The notes under the pieces were generated by a model. That model ran no database searches. It saw only the letters and a list, made by a program, of their open reading frames with translations, and had not been told where the DNA came from. From Owenia fusiformis (Eukaryota > Annelida > Polychaeta > Sabellida > Oweniidae): a DNA stretch of 64,000 nt. The translations under genes and the position numbers were made by a program. The DNA lies in assembly GCA_903813345.2 (NCBI GenBank), contig CAIIXF020000001.1, forward strand, positions 44,595,885 to 44,659,884, in the 5' to 3' direction. Each line of letters opens with the position of its first letter. Within the stretch, counting starts at the first letter, position 1. Below, piece by piece: positions 23,782 through 34,147 of this stretch.

Positions 23782-24376
23782 TTATAAATTATTATTTAAT
23801 TCCGTGTTTAATTATTATTTAAATTGTTATCTAATTATATCAAAAGAAAAAATGTATCTGGAAGACTCTGAACTGAATCTTGAATTACTTATTATATGTA
23901 TCAATATTTTCTTTTCGGGAATTGCGGGTAACTGTCGAGCATTAAATATCTCTTTGCCGAAGCATGCTCTTGCGCTAAATCACTCAAAACTCCAATTTCA
24001 CAAATCCATGTGAAGTTGTTTACTTTTCAATGACGTCATTTTTGACACGATGTGGTCTCCTTGACATTCGGATACGTGACGTCATTTGTTAACAAACATT
24101 TTGGATCTCTGAACTTAATTTTCTCTCGAGGAACACAACCAGAAAAAGAGGTCTGGTACATCTAAAGTAAGTTTTTGTTACTATAGGAGGCGACTATCTA
24201 ATTGTTGTATAGATTCATTCTTTTTTAAATGTGAAGCAAATTATCAATTAAAGATGTTCAAATGTTGACTCGTCGAGAAGTTTAAAAATGTCTATATTAA
24301 TTTATTTAGCCTAGCACGTTTGAACCCCTTCGATCCCCGACCAGTCCCAGAGACCTGACCCAGTCGTGCTACCAAC
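23782..24376. other. mos - TAX1BP1 intergenic region and 5'UTR exon
   Basis: Contains two CRE palindromes (separate entry) and a probable non-coding first exon of the next gene, which ends at 24166 before GTAAGT. A short 81-codon frame at 23768-24013 has no domain and is not called. Confidence 0.45.
24031..24084 (+). promoter_or_regulatory. Two perfect CRE (CREB/ATF) sites
   Basis: TGACGTCA occurs at 24031-24038 and again at 24077-24084, 46 bp apart, about 80-130 bp before the probable splice donor of a 5' untranslated exon at 24166. An eight-base palindrome twice within 54 bp of AT-rich DNA is unlikely by chance. Probably the promoter of the autophagy receptor gene. Confidence 0.5.
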
Positions 24377-27300
24377 ATGGCGACGAAATCCCTATCCGAC
24401 TTTGAGCTGGAGGCTATCAGTCCAAGTAAAGACCTTGTGATGTTCGAAGACATTCTAGAACACTATGAGCCAGACCAAGATATATTCGTAATCTATTCTC
24501 TTGGTCACTCTTACACCGCTAGCTCCAGGGATTGGGTTGGTCTCTTTCCATCTAACTGGACCACCACTAGGGATTATGTTACCTTTGAATGGGCTCCGAA
24601 AGTACCGAGAAATGAAAACTTCAAAGATATAAGAAGTGTTTTATTTCAAGCCAAAAATATTCAGGTATGTCTGAAAGAACTCTGTGCAGATTTAGAGAAT
24701 TTCTATAGCCCACTCTTTATCTCATTTTTGCGTAGCATAAATCACAAATGTTTTTAAACAAGGGAACGTATTTAAGGAGAACGATAATAACAATATTTGC
24801 TCACAGCATCTTTTGTCGTGCCAATATTTTGACGTTTGTACATATAAGAACAAAAGGATGTGTATGACGTGTCGATTTAATTTAATTACTTTAAATTGTT
24901 TCAAACAAACGAACAAACAAACAAACAAACAAACAAACAAACAAACAAATTAGATAAAAACAACCAATCGCCAAATAAACCTGTATTAACAAATTTGAAG
25001 GTAGAGTACAATGATTTCACCAAGTACCAGTTCCTCTATGTGGCTAAAGGAAACATCGTTGTCGGTGTCAGTCCTCAGTTTAAGATCCATCACTGCTATC
25101 CTGATGATTCTGCCCTCTTCACATACGACGACTTCGAAGACTGCACAAAGCTTATATTAAATGATTACCCACCTTCAAAACAAAAATGTAAGTGAAAACA
25201 ACTAAAATTATTCAATGTATTCATTTGGATCCAATGATGAAAATTTCGAACATGTGGCAGATTACTAGTTTAAACTGAGAGACTTTTTAAAATAGCAGTA
25301 TTTACTCACATCATCTTTCGTCTAACAATATAACAACTTTTTGTTTTATTTGTATGTTTATGTTGCTAAACAGTGTAGTGCATTTATCAAAATAATATCG
25401 ATTTTACTTTAATAATTTTGTTCTTACATGGGGAATTCTAAATCTGACAGTTTGTCGTCTGACAGTTAGAGCTTTTGAAATAAAAACAAGTTTCATGTAC
25501 AATTCAATTCACAGGGTTTCGTGTGCCATCTATCAAAAAATTATGAAAACATAGTGGCCACATGTTATTGTAAACAATGTTAATTGTTAATATTAACATT
25601 AAGTTATACTACAATATAAGGTAAACTTCTCTTTGCGCCTTTAAGAATGTTATGTCATTGTCTTTGGAGTGTTATATCAATTTTAAAATGAAATAAAACT
25701 ACTACATGTACATTACAGGTAACATAGATCAATTTGAAGTAATTGGTTCAAGTCTTTCTGACACTGGTATTTCAAGTGGAAGCCATAGCAGTGAATTTCT
25801 CTCAGTGGACAAATTCTTCCCTAGCAACTGCAACAGCAGCGCAACCATCCTCTCCAAATCTGATTTCCCAAACATCGACTTTGACGATTATGTACCCGTT
25901 AAGAAAGAAAGTAGTGGTACCATTTTCGGGAACTTATTTGATGACCCAGAACCAAACGATGATATTGCCCCTTCTTCAAAATCAAGCGATTCGGAAACTC
26001 TATTCGGTGATCTTTTCAACGAACATAATAAACCCGAAGAAGGTCTTAAGCGTACGAGAGATGCAAGCACAATGAATGACATAGAAGATTTCGGATTGAA
26101 GTCTCTTAAGATCGCCAAGATGGAGTGCTCTATATTACCTGTAGGCCCCGTTGTAAAGGACTATTATAGTAAGAACGATAATCGAGCAGTCGTTCCCTAC
26201 ACGGATAGATCAATTGTCGAGTACAAACCTCTATATTCTATTACTAAACAAGACAAATATGACACACAGGTGAGATTATTTGCAATTTAACATGTCCAGG
26301 CAATTTTAAGGCCCCTTTGGGCATTACTGTGCCTTTAAGGCCCTTACTTTTTAATTTTGGTCAAAATCATTTAAAAAAGGGCTAAAAACAAACCCCTAGG
26401 CCTATATATTTTTTATTATTTGAAATGTGCCTCACTTGTTCGTGTTCAGATTCGTTCCTATCCTGGATATGAAGTAAATGATTTTGCTTAGCAATTAAGA
26501 TTTAGAGATCTGGTATTGCAACGTAGGTGTACACCATCAATTGGGCACGATGTAACTTGACTATGGGCATGTGGTTGCACATTAATATTGGTACATGTTG
26601 GGTTTTGTCTATGGGTACCTGGTTGCACAATAACATTAGTGCATGTTGGGTTTTGTCTATGGGCACGTGGTTGCACAATAATATTGGTGCATGTTGGGTT
26701 TTGTCTATGGGCACGTGGTTGCACAATAACATTGACACATGTTGGGTTTTGTCTATGGGCACGTGGTTGCACAATAACATTGACACATGTCGAGTTTTAT
26801 AAGTTCTGTCATTTTAGGAGTCTGATCTGTTGATGCCAGTTGCAACTACCTACTTTAGAAAAGACAAAGATGATTCTAATCTCCAAGTAAGTGACCGCGA
26901 AAACGAGGTAACATATCTTCACAAATATAATGTGAACAATACATGATTGACATATGACATGATTTAATTTACTGAATGTAAAGGGGCCCCTGTAAACCGA
27001 GCAGGGTCTTTTGAAAAAAATGAAACACATGCTGCTCCCACACACGACACACAATGAATAAGGATTTTCATTTCAGTTGTTCACTTTATTTCTTAATGTT
27101 ATACTATGTGATTTCATAAAAACCTTCTCTTCAAAGAATGATAGTCGCAACACCAACGAGATGAATGCACTCCAGACTCAACGTGAGTGTCTTCAAGAAT
27201 TCTTCAAATTATATGACAGAGTCCAAGGGCCAGCTAGACCCATATCAGTGCCTCAGTTTTACAAACAGATGATCATCAACGCCAAACCACCAGCTCCAAG

Positions 27301-30300
27301 GAAACCCAAGAACCATAAAAAGAAGCGCATCTGCAAGGAATGCAGGAAAAGGGTCTCTGAACTGAAGGCTTTGAACAAAAAAACATCTGATCTTGAGAAA
27401 CAGTTGAGTAAAATAAAACTTGAAGTCCAAGCTCAAGATGATACATTGAATATAAAGGTAAGTGAATCAATTAGTCAAAATAATAAGTATTTCACCTTAC
27501 AAATTCCGCAGAAAATGATATAACGTTGGAATCCATCAAGTAAGACCACAGCCCATCCTTCAAGATAGGGCATCACTATAATATAATTCACTATCCCAGC
27601 TCATAGTCATAAATGTAAATTAAAATAAGTATCCTTGGACCAAGAGTACACAACAAATCGAGCATAACGTTGCATTTAGACCATACTCGCCAATGAGCTG
27701 TCCAAACAAGTGAAGAACTTGGTATCAGAAAACGGCAAACTGACAGCGGCAAACGATCGGCTTTACACCAGAAAATCAGACCTACACTACATGGGCCAGG
27801 AGAACAGGAAATACCTGACTGAGTTGGTGAAGGTGAAACAACAACTTGGCCACCTCCAGGACGAGAATCTGAAGCTCCTGCATGAGAATGGGTGGATGGA
27901 ACATAAACTGAAAATCTCATTCGAGGAAAAAGAAAGCATTCAAGATTCTTATGTAAGCAAATATTCATATCATTCACACAGTTTTGAATTTATTTAAATG
28001 CGTTTACGTGTAATGTGCTTTTTAGATAGACGAGATCCAGTTGTCAACTTTCTATATATTCACCTACTCTGCATACTGTGATTATTCGTGTTTTACAGTA
28101 TCAGCTTGAGCAAAAATTCTCGTCTCTCAAGGAGACCTATGAAGGCCTAGAGAAACACTTGGACGATATCATGTTTACTCTTTCCAAAAAGGGATTCACG
28201 AGATTGATTGACACTGAAGGTAATTCATATCCAGAGATATCGTCTCTGATTGATTATGTCAATTGAGCCTGGCCATAGGAAAACCGGTCTTTTCTCAAAA
28301 ATTTGAATTGTGCTACAGAGCCAAAAATGTGCTCAGGATTAAAAGGAAAATGTGCTAAATTCAAATCAGACATTTTGGTCTATATATACAAGGAAAAATT
28401 GTTGAGACATAAGCCATGGCTCATTTGAAATGTCTCTTTGTGCTTTTTAATATTAACAAAAAATCAGAATATTGAAAAAATTTGTGATAAGACCCCTTTT
28501 CCTGTGGCCTGGCTCAATTATGTTTGTCTTTTGGCAGTTTGATTATCTTATCCCTAGGATGAAGCAAATCATCCTAGTCTTACCATATTTAACAGCATTT
28601 GAATGGTATTGTATTAAGTTTTAGTCTTCCATCCCTCACCAAAATGTATAGTTTTACCGCATATTTAGATCTACCTGCCACACTCCGGGCCAAGTCAAAA
28701 TATTCGACTGAAATGTACAATAGACCCCTTCCTTCACATATCTAAACCATGACATGTTTCTGAAATTACTATGTTTTAAGGAATATTTGCTATTGATCAT
28801 TAAATAAATGTGAAAAGTTTACATGTGTTTCAGGCAGAACAGTTGAACTTTGTGGCAGTAAGGGAACACTAATTCAACTGGAAGGCTGGAATCTTGCAGT
28901 TAATAAGAAGACAGGTTATTTATTCATAATTTATAACAACAATAATCACTTTCTATCGAGCTCCATTTGCTAATCCATACTTGGTCTCATTTCCCTCAAG
29001 TTCGCATGAGCCTCGTTATAGTTTACTTATGGAGAGTAAAATTGAGGTTGTTCAAAATAGCACACAGTGCGAGGCAGTAAAAATGTAAGTCTATCAAACT
29101 TAAAAATAAGCAATCAAAGAACCACAGTGCAATGTTGTAGGAAAAGAACATTATCATTTGGATGTAAAACGTTTTTATTAAATTTTAGATTGCTTTTGGT
29201 TTAACTAATTTATTTGAAATATACAAATATATTACATCTAAAATGTTAATTAATGTATTTTTAGAGGATATTGTAAGTTATGATCCTTTGGTTGGACAGA
29301 CTTACTTTTTTACTGCCTTCACTGTACTCATGAATTCAAGATGGCGACATAGCGCAAAACGTAGCCATTCATTGAACGCATTTGTGTCGATGTTTCAGTA
29401 ATACATGTAACCTTTTTGTCCTTATATGATAAAATACCACACAGTTTCACACTACGATAACACATTTTATGTGATCCAGAAAGGTTCATGTCTCGAATCA
29501 GCGAGCTTGAGGAGAACGTTGTTGAGTTGAAAGATGATAGGAAGAAGCTCAATAAACTTGTCTCTGAGAAGGAGTTGGAAGTCAAAGAAATACAAATTAA
29601 CATTAGGGTATGTCATCAAGTAGGTTGTAGAAAATCATTTTACAGATATATTACTCCTAGGGGAGTGGTTGTTTTCATAACACATATGCATGAATATCGA
29701 GATAATATATGGTACTATAGTGGGTCAGGATTTGTGATACAGTAAATGGTGTACCTATTATCATTTCATTATCTACAATACATATTCATAGTAGGCAATA
29801 ATATTGTGATGTACTTTATGTTATATTTGGAATAAATGAGAAATGAAAAAAAAAAAAAAAAATACATATTCATATATCTTTCTCATCCTCATAACCAACC
29901 GAGACATGGAACTTGGTGTGAAAACTTAGTTAGTCCAGGGTAATTATAGTCCCACTCATTAATATATGCTGACCTAATTGATAAAAAATTACCCATACGT
30001 ATGTGCTCAATCGGGGTCAGTATGGGGCCTTAAGTGAATGTCTTTAGGTTGGGACCATAATTTCCAAAAACCTGTAATAAAAAATGAGAAAACGTGCCGC
30101 CATAAGAATTAATTAATTTACAGAGTGAGACATTGAGCAGAACAAAACTTCAATCCGAATTGGACAATGCTTCTAACAAACTGACTGAAATATCAAACAA
30201 GGAAAGTGCCCTATCCAAGTTACTGATAGCAGAGAAGAAGCGAAAGGGAGACTTGATAAGGCAACATTTGAGGCGCGAGAACCAGTTGACGGAAAGGATC

Positions 30301-31910
30301 CAAAGTTTGCAACATGCTCTGGAATCTTCTAAACTTCTTATTAAACAAGTAAACCTTCTGCATTACTCTTAAATCTACTTGGGCGATTCGTCCCCCCCCC
30401 GGAATGCACTCCGACGGGATTTTTTATTTCTTCCCATACGAAGTACAATAGGACAGGATAATTACACTAATGAACATGTTTATTCCTTACAGAGGGAGAT
30501 GAAAAGGTCAAATAAGCAGACACAGAGTGAAGCTGTTAAGGCAACTGGTGTGTCTGTTCAACGTGAACCACTCGCCAATATGCAGGGTACTACACTCAAA
30601 TTATATCTTTGTTTAAAGGATAGGTATCGCTATGGTGAACTGAATCAAACAATGTTTTCTCTTAAACCAATTATTGAAAACATTCTTTAAAAACACGGTC
30701 CATTATGTAATGTTGACTGATTGACAACAATTTGATGCGAAAATTATTTATATATAGTATAACTGTTTTGTTAACATTTTTTGTTTTTTAATTAGTACAA
30801 TTGTTTTTTGTTCCTTTCTACCAATTCTTGGGAATTAAATATTTTTCCGAACCTTGTTGGAACAAAATTGCAATTAGACGTCTCAATATTATAGTTAAAT
30901 GCAAAGGAAATTTTGGTTCCGAACATATGATACCAAGAACAAAAGAAGTGCCTGATGTGTTTTCTAAAACAATATAAACTATATAAAGTATATTTTTCAA
31001 ATTATATTGTCACCATTCAAATGATGACCATTAAATTGACGATTTGTAAAATGCTACGAATTTTTTGATGACTGGTTTAAGAGAAACGTGTGTTCAAAAA
31101 GTTCACCATATCGATACTAATCCTTTGTACTTTATTCAATCAATTCATCGTTTGATTTGGATTTATAAATTCTAATTTAAGATATGATTTACAAATGTCA
31201 TGCAAAGAAATACACAGTATGTACAGTAGTTCTAGATATGTACAGTAGTTCCAATTGTCATCTTAGCGACATACAAACGTCTAGATTGCAGCAAATTTTC
31301 ACAGACAGTATCAATTCTAAATGTATTGTTTCGTTCAGTGGCCCTCCGTGTACCAACAGCTGTTGATATCTTCCGGAAAGGAGAGGAAGGACCACTTGTC
31401 CCTGAGCCACCAGTAACGTGTTGGGCAGACGCATGTGACCAACACAACAACAATGTCACTTCTGCATCGTGCGTCATTGAAATCCCCGAAGACGAGGACG
31501 AAGCTGATGACAATGTTAAGAGTATTGACAGTACTGCTGCCTCCCTTGCTGCGTCCATTGTGCAAGCCGTTACCACCAGCGCATTGGAGAAATCAACTGC
31601 TGTTGCCAAAGGGGTATCACAGGCGATCTTTGGAAATGGGGGAGCCAAGCCTAAGGCAGTCCATAGACGACCATTCTTTAGAACATACACGGGGCATAAG
31701 TCTTGCATTGGAAGAGGAAACTCTACCAGCCATTCCCCAAAGTACATAAAACCAGGACAGGCGTCCCGTGTTATCACTACCCAAGTGAAACCCATGGGCG
31801 CTGGAATTAAAAAGGAAAAATGTCCCCATTGCTGTGTCGTATTTCCACTGAATTTCGAACAGTCCAAGATTGATCAACATATTGAAATGCATGAGAAATA
31901 CACATGTTGA
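24377..31910 (+). CDS. TAX1BP1: TAX1BP1/CALCOCO-family autophagy receptor
   Basis: Twelve exons join in one frame (969 aa): 24377-24664, 25001-25187, 25719-26269, 26818-26886, 27137-27457, 27680-27952, 28099-28219, 28834-28914, 29480-29607, 30124-30348, 30493-30586 and 31339-31910. Residues ~20-135 form a SKICH domain (VMFEDILEHYEPDQDIFVIY, RDWVGLFPSNW, YQFLYVAKGNIVVGVSPQFK), the phosphoinositide/adaptor-binding module of TAX1BP1, NDP52 and CALCOCO1. Residues 159-342 are an acidic, Ser-rich linker with LIR-like motifs. Residues ~370-750 are heptad-rich coiled coil (TSDLEKQLSKIKLEV, SRISELEENVVELKDDRKKL). The C-terminus is a zinc finger, C941-x2-C944-x15-H960-x3-H964, of the UBZ kind found in TAX1BP1. 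Family role: linking ubiquitinated cargo to ATG8 membranes. One finger is seen where human TAX1BP1 has two, so the exact orthology inside the family is open. An odd basic CxxC pair (ICKECRKR) sits in exon 5. Confidence 0.88.
24900..24952. repeat. (CAAA)n microsatellite
   Basis: About a dozen CAAA units just upstream of exon 2 of the autophagy receptor, close enough to its acceptor (25000) to lie in the branch-point region. Confidence 0.9.
25889..26015 (+). other. Cluster of three LIR-like ATG8-binding motifs
   Basis: Within exon 3 of the autophagy receptor: DDYVPV (residues 214-219), then TIFGNLFDD (226-234) and TLFGDLFNE (252-260). Each fits aromatic-x-x-aliphatic with acidic or Ser/Thr neighbours. 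The last two are near-identical 9-mers 26 residues apart. Binding is inferred from the motif only. Confidence 0.5.
26298..26400. repeat. Decayed GGCCC repeat
   Basis: 'aaggcccctttgggcattactg-gcctttaaggccc' matches the low-complexity repeat at 18285-18560. Lies at the start of intron 3 of the autophagy receptor. Confidence 0.55.
26560..26800. repeat. 48-bp minisatellite
   Basis: Five units of 48 bp containing 'gggcacgtggttgcacaata' and 'catgttgggttttgtctat'. Because 48 is a multiple of three, long open frames run through it on both strands; none is a gene. Confidence 0.9.
28265..28515. mobile_element. Short inverted-repeat element (MITE)
   Basis: A 251-bp insert whose ends read GAGCCTGGCCATAGGAAAA and, on the complement, GAGCCAGGCCACAGGAAAA (17 of the first 20 bases match). 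It is bounded by AATT on both sides (28261-28264, 28516-28519), which is either a 4-bp target duplication or part of the repeat. In intron 7 of the autophagy receptor. Confidence 0.7.
29777..29874 (+). mobile_element. 5'-truncated retro-inserted mRNA 3' end with target duplication
   Basis: The 14-bp word AATACATATTCATA occurs at 29777-29790 and again at 29861-29874. Between the copies lies a 70-bp insert that ends in AATAAA (29831-29836), nine bases, and a run of about 16 A. This is the signature of target-primed reverse transcription of a polyadenylated transcript, truncated to its last ~55 nt. The source gene is unknown. In intron 9 of the autophagy receptor. Confidence 0.8.
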
Positions 31911-32018
31911 CTAGGACTGTCTGCAATTCAAAAAGTTGTAGATGACCTCGCGAATGACTTTGAAATATGTTATGAGGACTTTCTAGCGGAAAAGGCCAAA
32001 AACTCTTTAGAATCCTAA
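31911..32018 (+). other. Possible stop-codon readthrough extension of the autophagy receptor
   Basis: The TGA stop (31908-31910) is followed directly by CTAG, giving UGA-CUA-G, the strongest known readthrough context in animals. The frame stays open for 35 codons to TAA at 32016. The extension is acidic and amphipathic (starting LGLSAIQKVVDDLANDF) and has no Cys or His pattern of a second finger. A 35-codon open stretch can arise by chance, so this rests on the stop context. Confidence 0.35.
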
Positions 32019-34147
32019 AATTTAGGAACTGAACTATGAAGCCAATCATTTTGCTAACGTAACGCCTTTCCTTAAATTATCAATTTGTTGTAGTATTTAT
32101 AGGCAGATGAGACACGTATCTCCATTTTCATGGCTGTTGTACGATGTTAATAACAATTCACATTGTAAGACGTACATTGAGCTGGACTAATATACTTCTC
32201 ACAATTGAATGAATTTGCTAATGTTTTGTACAAGCTTTTTTTAACAAACGTATTCAATCTTTCTTTATCTCGCTGTTTTGTTCGTTCATTGTTTCAGGAT
32301 TTAAGCCCTGGACTCAGTGCATTATGGACTGATCAATCCTTTACTGTGTTATTTCAAACTCCGCACGAGATGCGTAGCATCGAGTGCTAAGTTTAGGAAA
32401 TAAGGCCTGGGTGGAATTAATCAGCTACAATCCATTGCGTCTTGGGCTTAAATTCTTTTCACACATTGCAAAACAATATACAGTATCACTTAAAATATGG
32501 CGAAATGGCTTATACAAAGAACATTTTGCGAGGTCCAGCTTGTGATGTTTTTCTCATTATATTGATCATATATTGATCTTTGGGTGACATCAATATTTAT
32601 CACCTCTTGCGACCAGTCTACCTTTGAAGCTCTAGCCTACTATCTGTTCCGTCGCCTGTGGTTTTGGAGTTGGAGCCTTGCCTTCACTGATGCCGTTTTA
32701 CCCTACAAATATTGGTGATCAATAATGTTAAATGGTCTAGGATATTGTCAGCAAAAAATTTTAATTGACAAACACAGTTCACTTCATTTTAGCAGAACTT
32801 CGATAGGCCTATACCCGGTACTAAGTTACCCAAGCATGTCTTAATGGGACAAAATGGCAATGTGGGGCAAATGACCCATCGAAATATACTTTTGAACAAT
32901 AACAATATGGCTCTTCAAAAGTCACATCATCGAATTATGAAATTTCCGCCACCTTCTCCACCGCCCTTTTAACTTAGCATCGTCTTGTCTTTTGTAAGAG
33001 GTAATTCTACTTTTCACTCTCTTTTTTGCAAATTACCCCTCCAACGAAAAATCTCTAAAAAATCCGGCAACAATAGAGAATCGTTTTGAATTAACATTTT
33101 CATAGTGTATCATATGCATATTTATTCTTTATTTGGCAAAATTTCGAACTTCAGATATTAGGGAAATCAAAATGATGTATATTTAAAAATCCACAGGGCA
33201 GTGGGGCAAAACGGCCCGACAAAGGTTATAACACACCAAAATTTTAATAGACTTTCAAATATAACATTCAACATTTGATTTTTACCTTATTTCCTTCTGA
33301 CACCATATTAAATTACTAGTATTATCATGGGCTTTCGGGGATTAAGAATACTTTATCTTTCTAATGTTTCGTCTGAGATGAGATGTGTGTGGACGAGTCT
33401 TGTGATTGATTAATCTTGGTTTTAAAACCCATGTCACTGAGGATGGGCAATTTTGCCCCACCCTTGGGTCGCTTTGCTCCACAGTCTATGATTATTTTTG
33501 ACCACTGGAAAATCCCAGAACATAGTCACTTAGGCAAGTATGAAGCACTCGGAAAATGTAAACCACAACCTATTGATAAAGTGGAACATCAAAGTTTGCG
33601 CTGATTGCAGACAGATAAGAAAATACCCCATACAGAACAAGTTAAAATTTGAATTTTAGGGCCGTTTTGCCCCATTTTCTCGACCGCCATTGACCTTCAC
33701 AATCACTTACTTTGGAAGTATAAAGAGCTATCAGGACAGGCTCGTAGCCAGGGGGGTAGGTGGAGGGAGCGGCCACTCCCACTGGTCAGAAATTCTTTCA
33801 ACATCGTGCAGTTTTCACCATTCTTGGGGGCGTCTTAGCATTTTCGCATGATTTTTTTCCCAAAAATTTTCAAAAAGCTCCACCTCCTTGGTAAAACCGC
33901 CCCTCAAATAAAATTGAAAGCAGTATGTATGGCAGGTCCAGACCCCCGGTCAGATGAAAGGTTTAATTCATAATCATAACGCATAGGTCCAGGTTAAACA
34001 TGTTAAAGTAGTAATTCAATCATTTAAATCCTGGATTTAAATGTATAGATTACTACATTACTAACCTGGGCCAATGATCAAACGCAATTATCCCGGGAAT
34101 GTTCTTAATTTATCTTTTACTCTAGTGTACATCCGGGTACTTTCAAG
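32019..34147. other. Intergenic region before UQCRH
   Basis: No gene supported. The start should be 3'UTR of the autophagy receptor. From 32845 to about 33690 there is a repeat with GGGGCAAAA / TTTTGCCCC words in both orientations (for example GGGGCAAAACGGCCC near 33196 and GGGCCGTTTTGCCCC near 33660). A 62-codon frame at 33416 falls inside it. Confidence 0.5.
32845..33690. repeat. Inverted-word repeat rich in GGGGCAAAA
   Basis: GGGGCAAA occurs near 32865 and 33196, and its complement TTTGCCCC near 33450 and 33668. This suggests a decayed inverted-repeat element or nested elements. Boundaries are not clear. Confidence 0.5.

Noticed and set aside
24761-25000. Extended start of exon 2 through the (CAAA)n tract (TNEQTNKQTNKQ)
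   Set aside because: The SKICH alignment and phase require the exon to start at 25001; the upstream part is a microsatellite.
26488-26833. Four overlapping open frames on both strands with repeated PRAHRQNPT / GFCLWARGCT words
   Set aside because: All run through a 48-bp minisatellite whose period is a multiple of three.
31232-31867. 211-codon minus-strand frame
   Set aside because: It is antisense to the last exon of the autophagy receptor, whose plus-strand frame carries a zinc finger and fits splice phases.
33416-33604. 62-codon plus-strand frame
   Set aside because: Lies inside the GGGGCAAAA repeat and has no domain.
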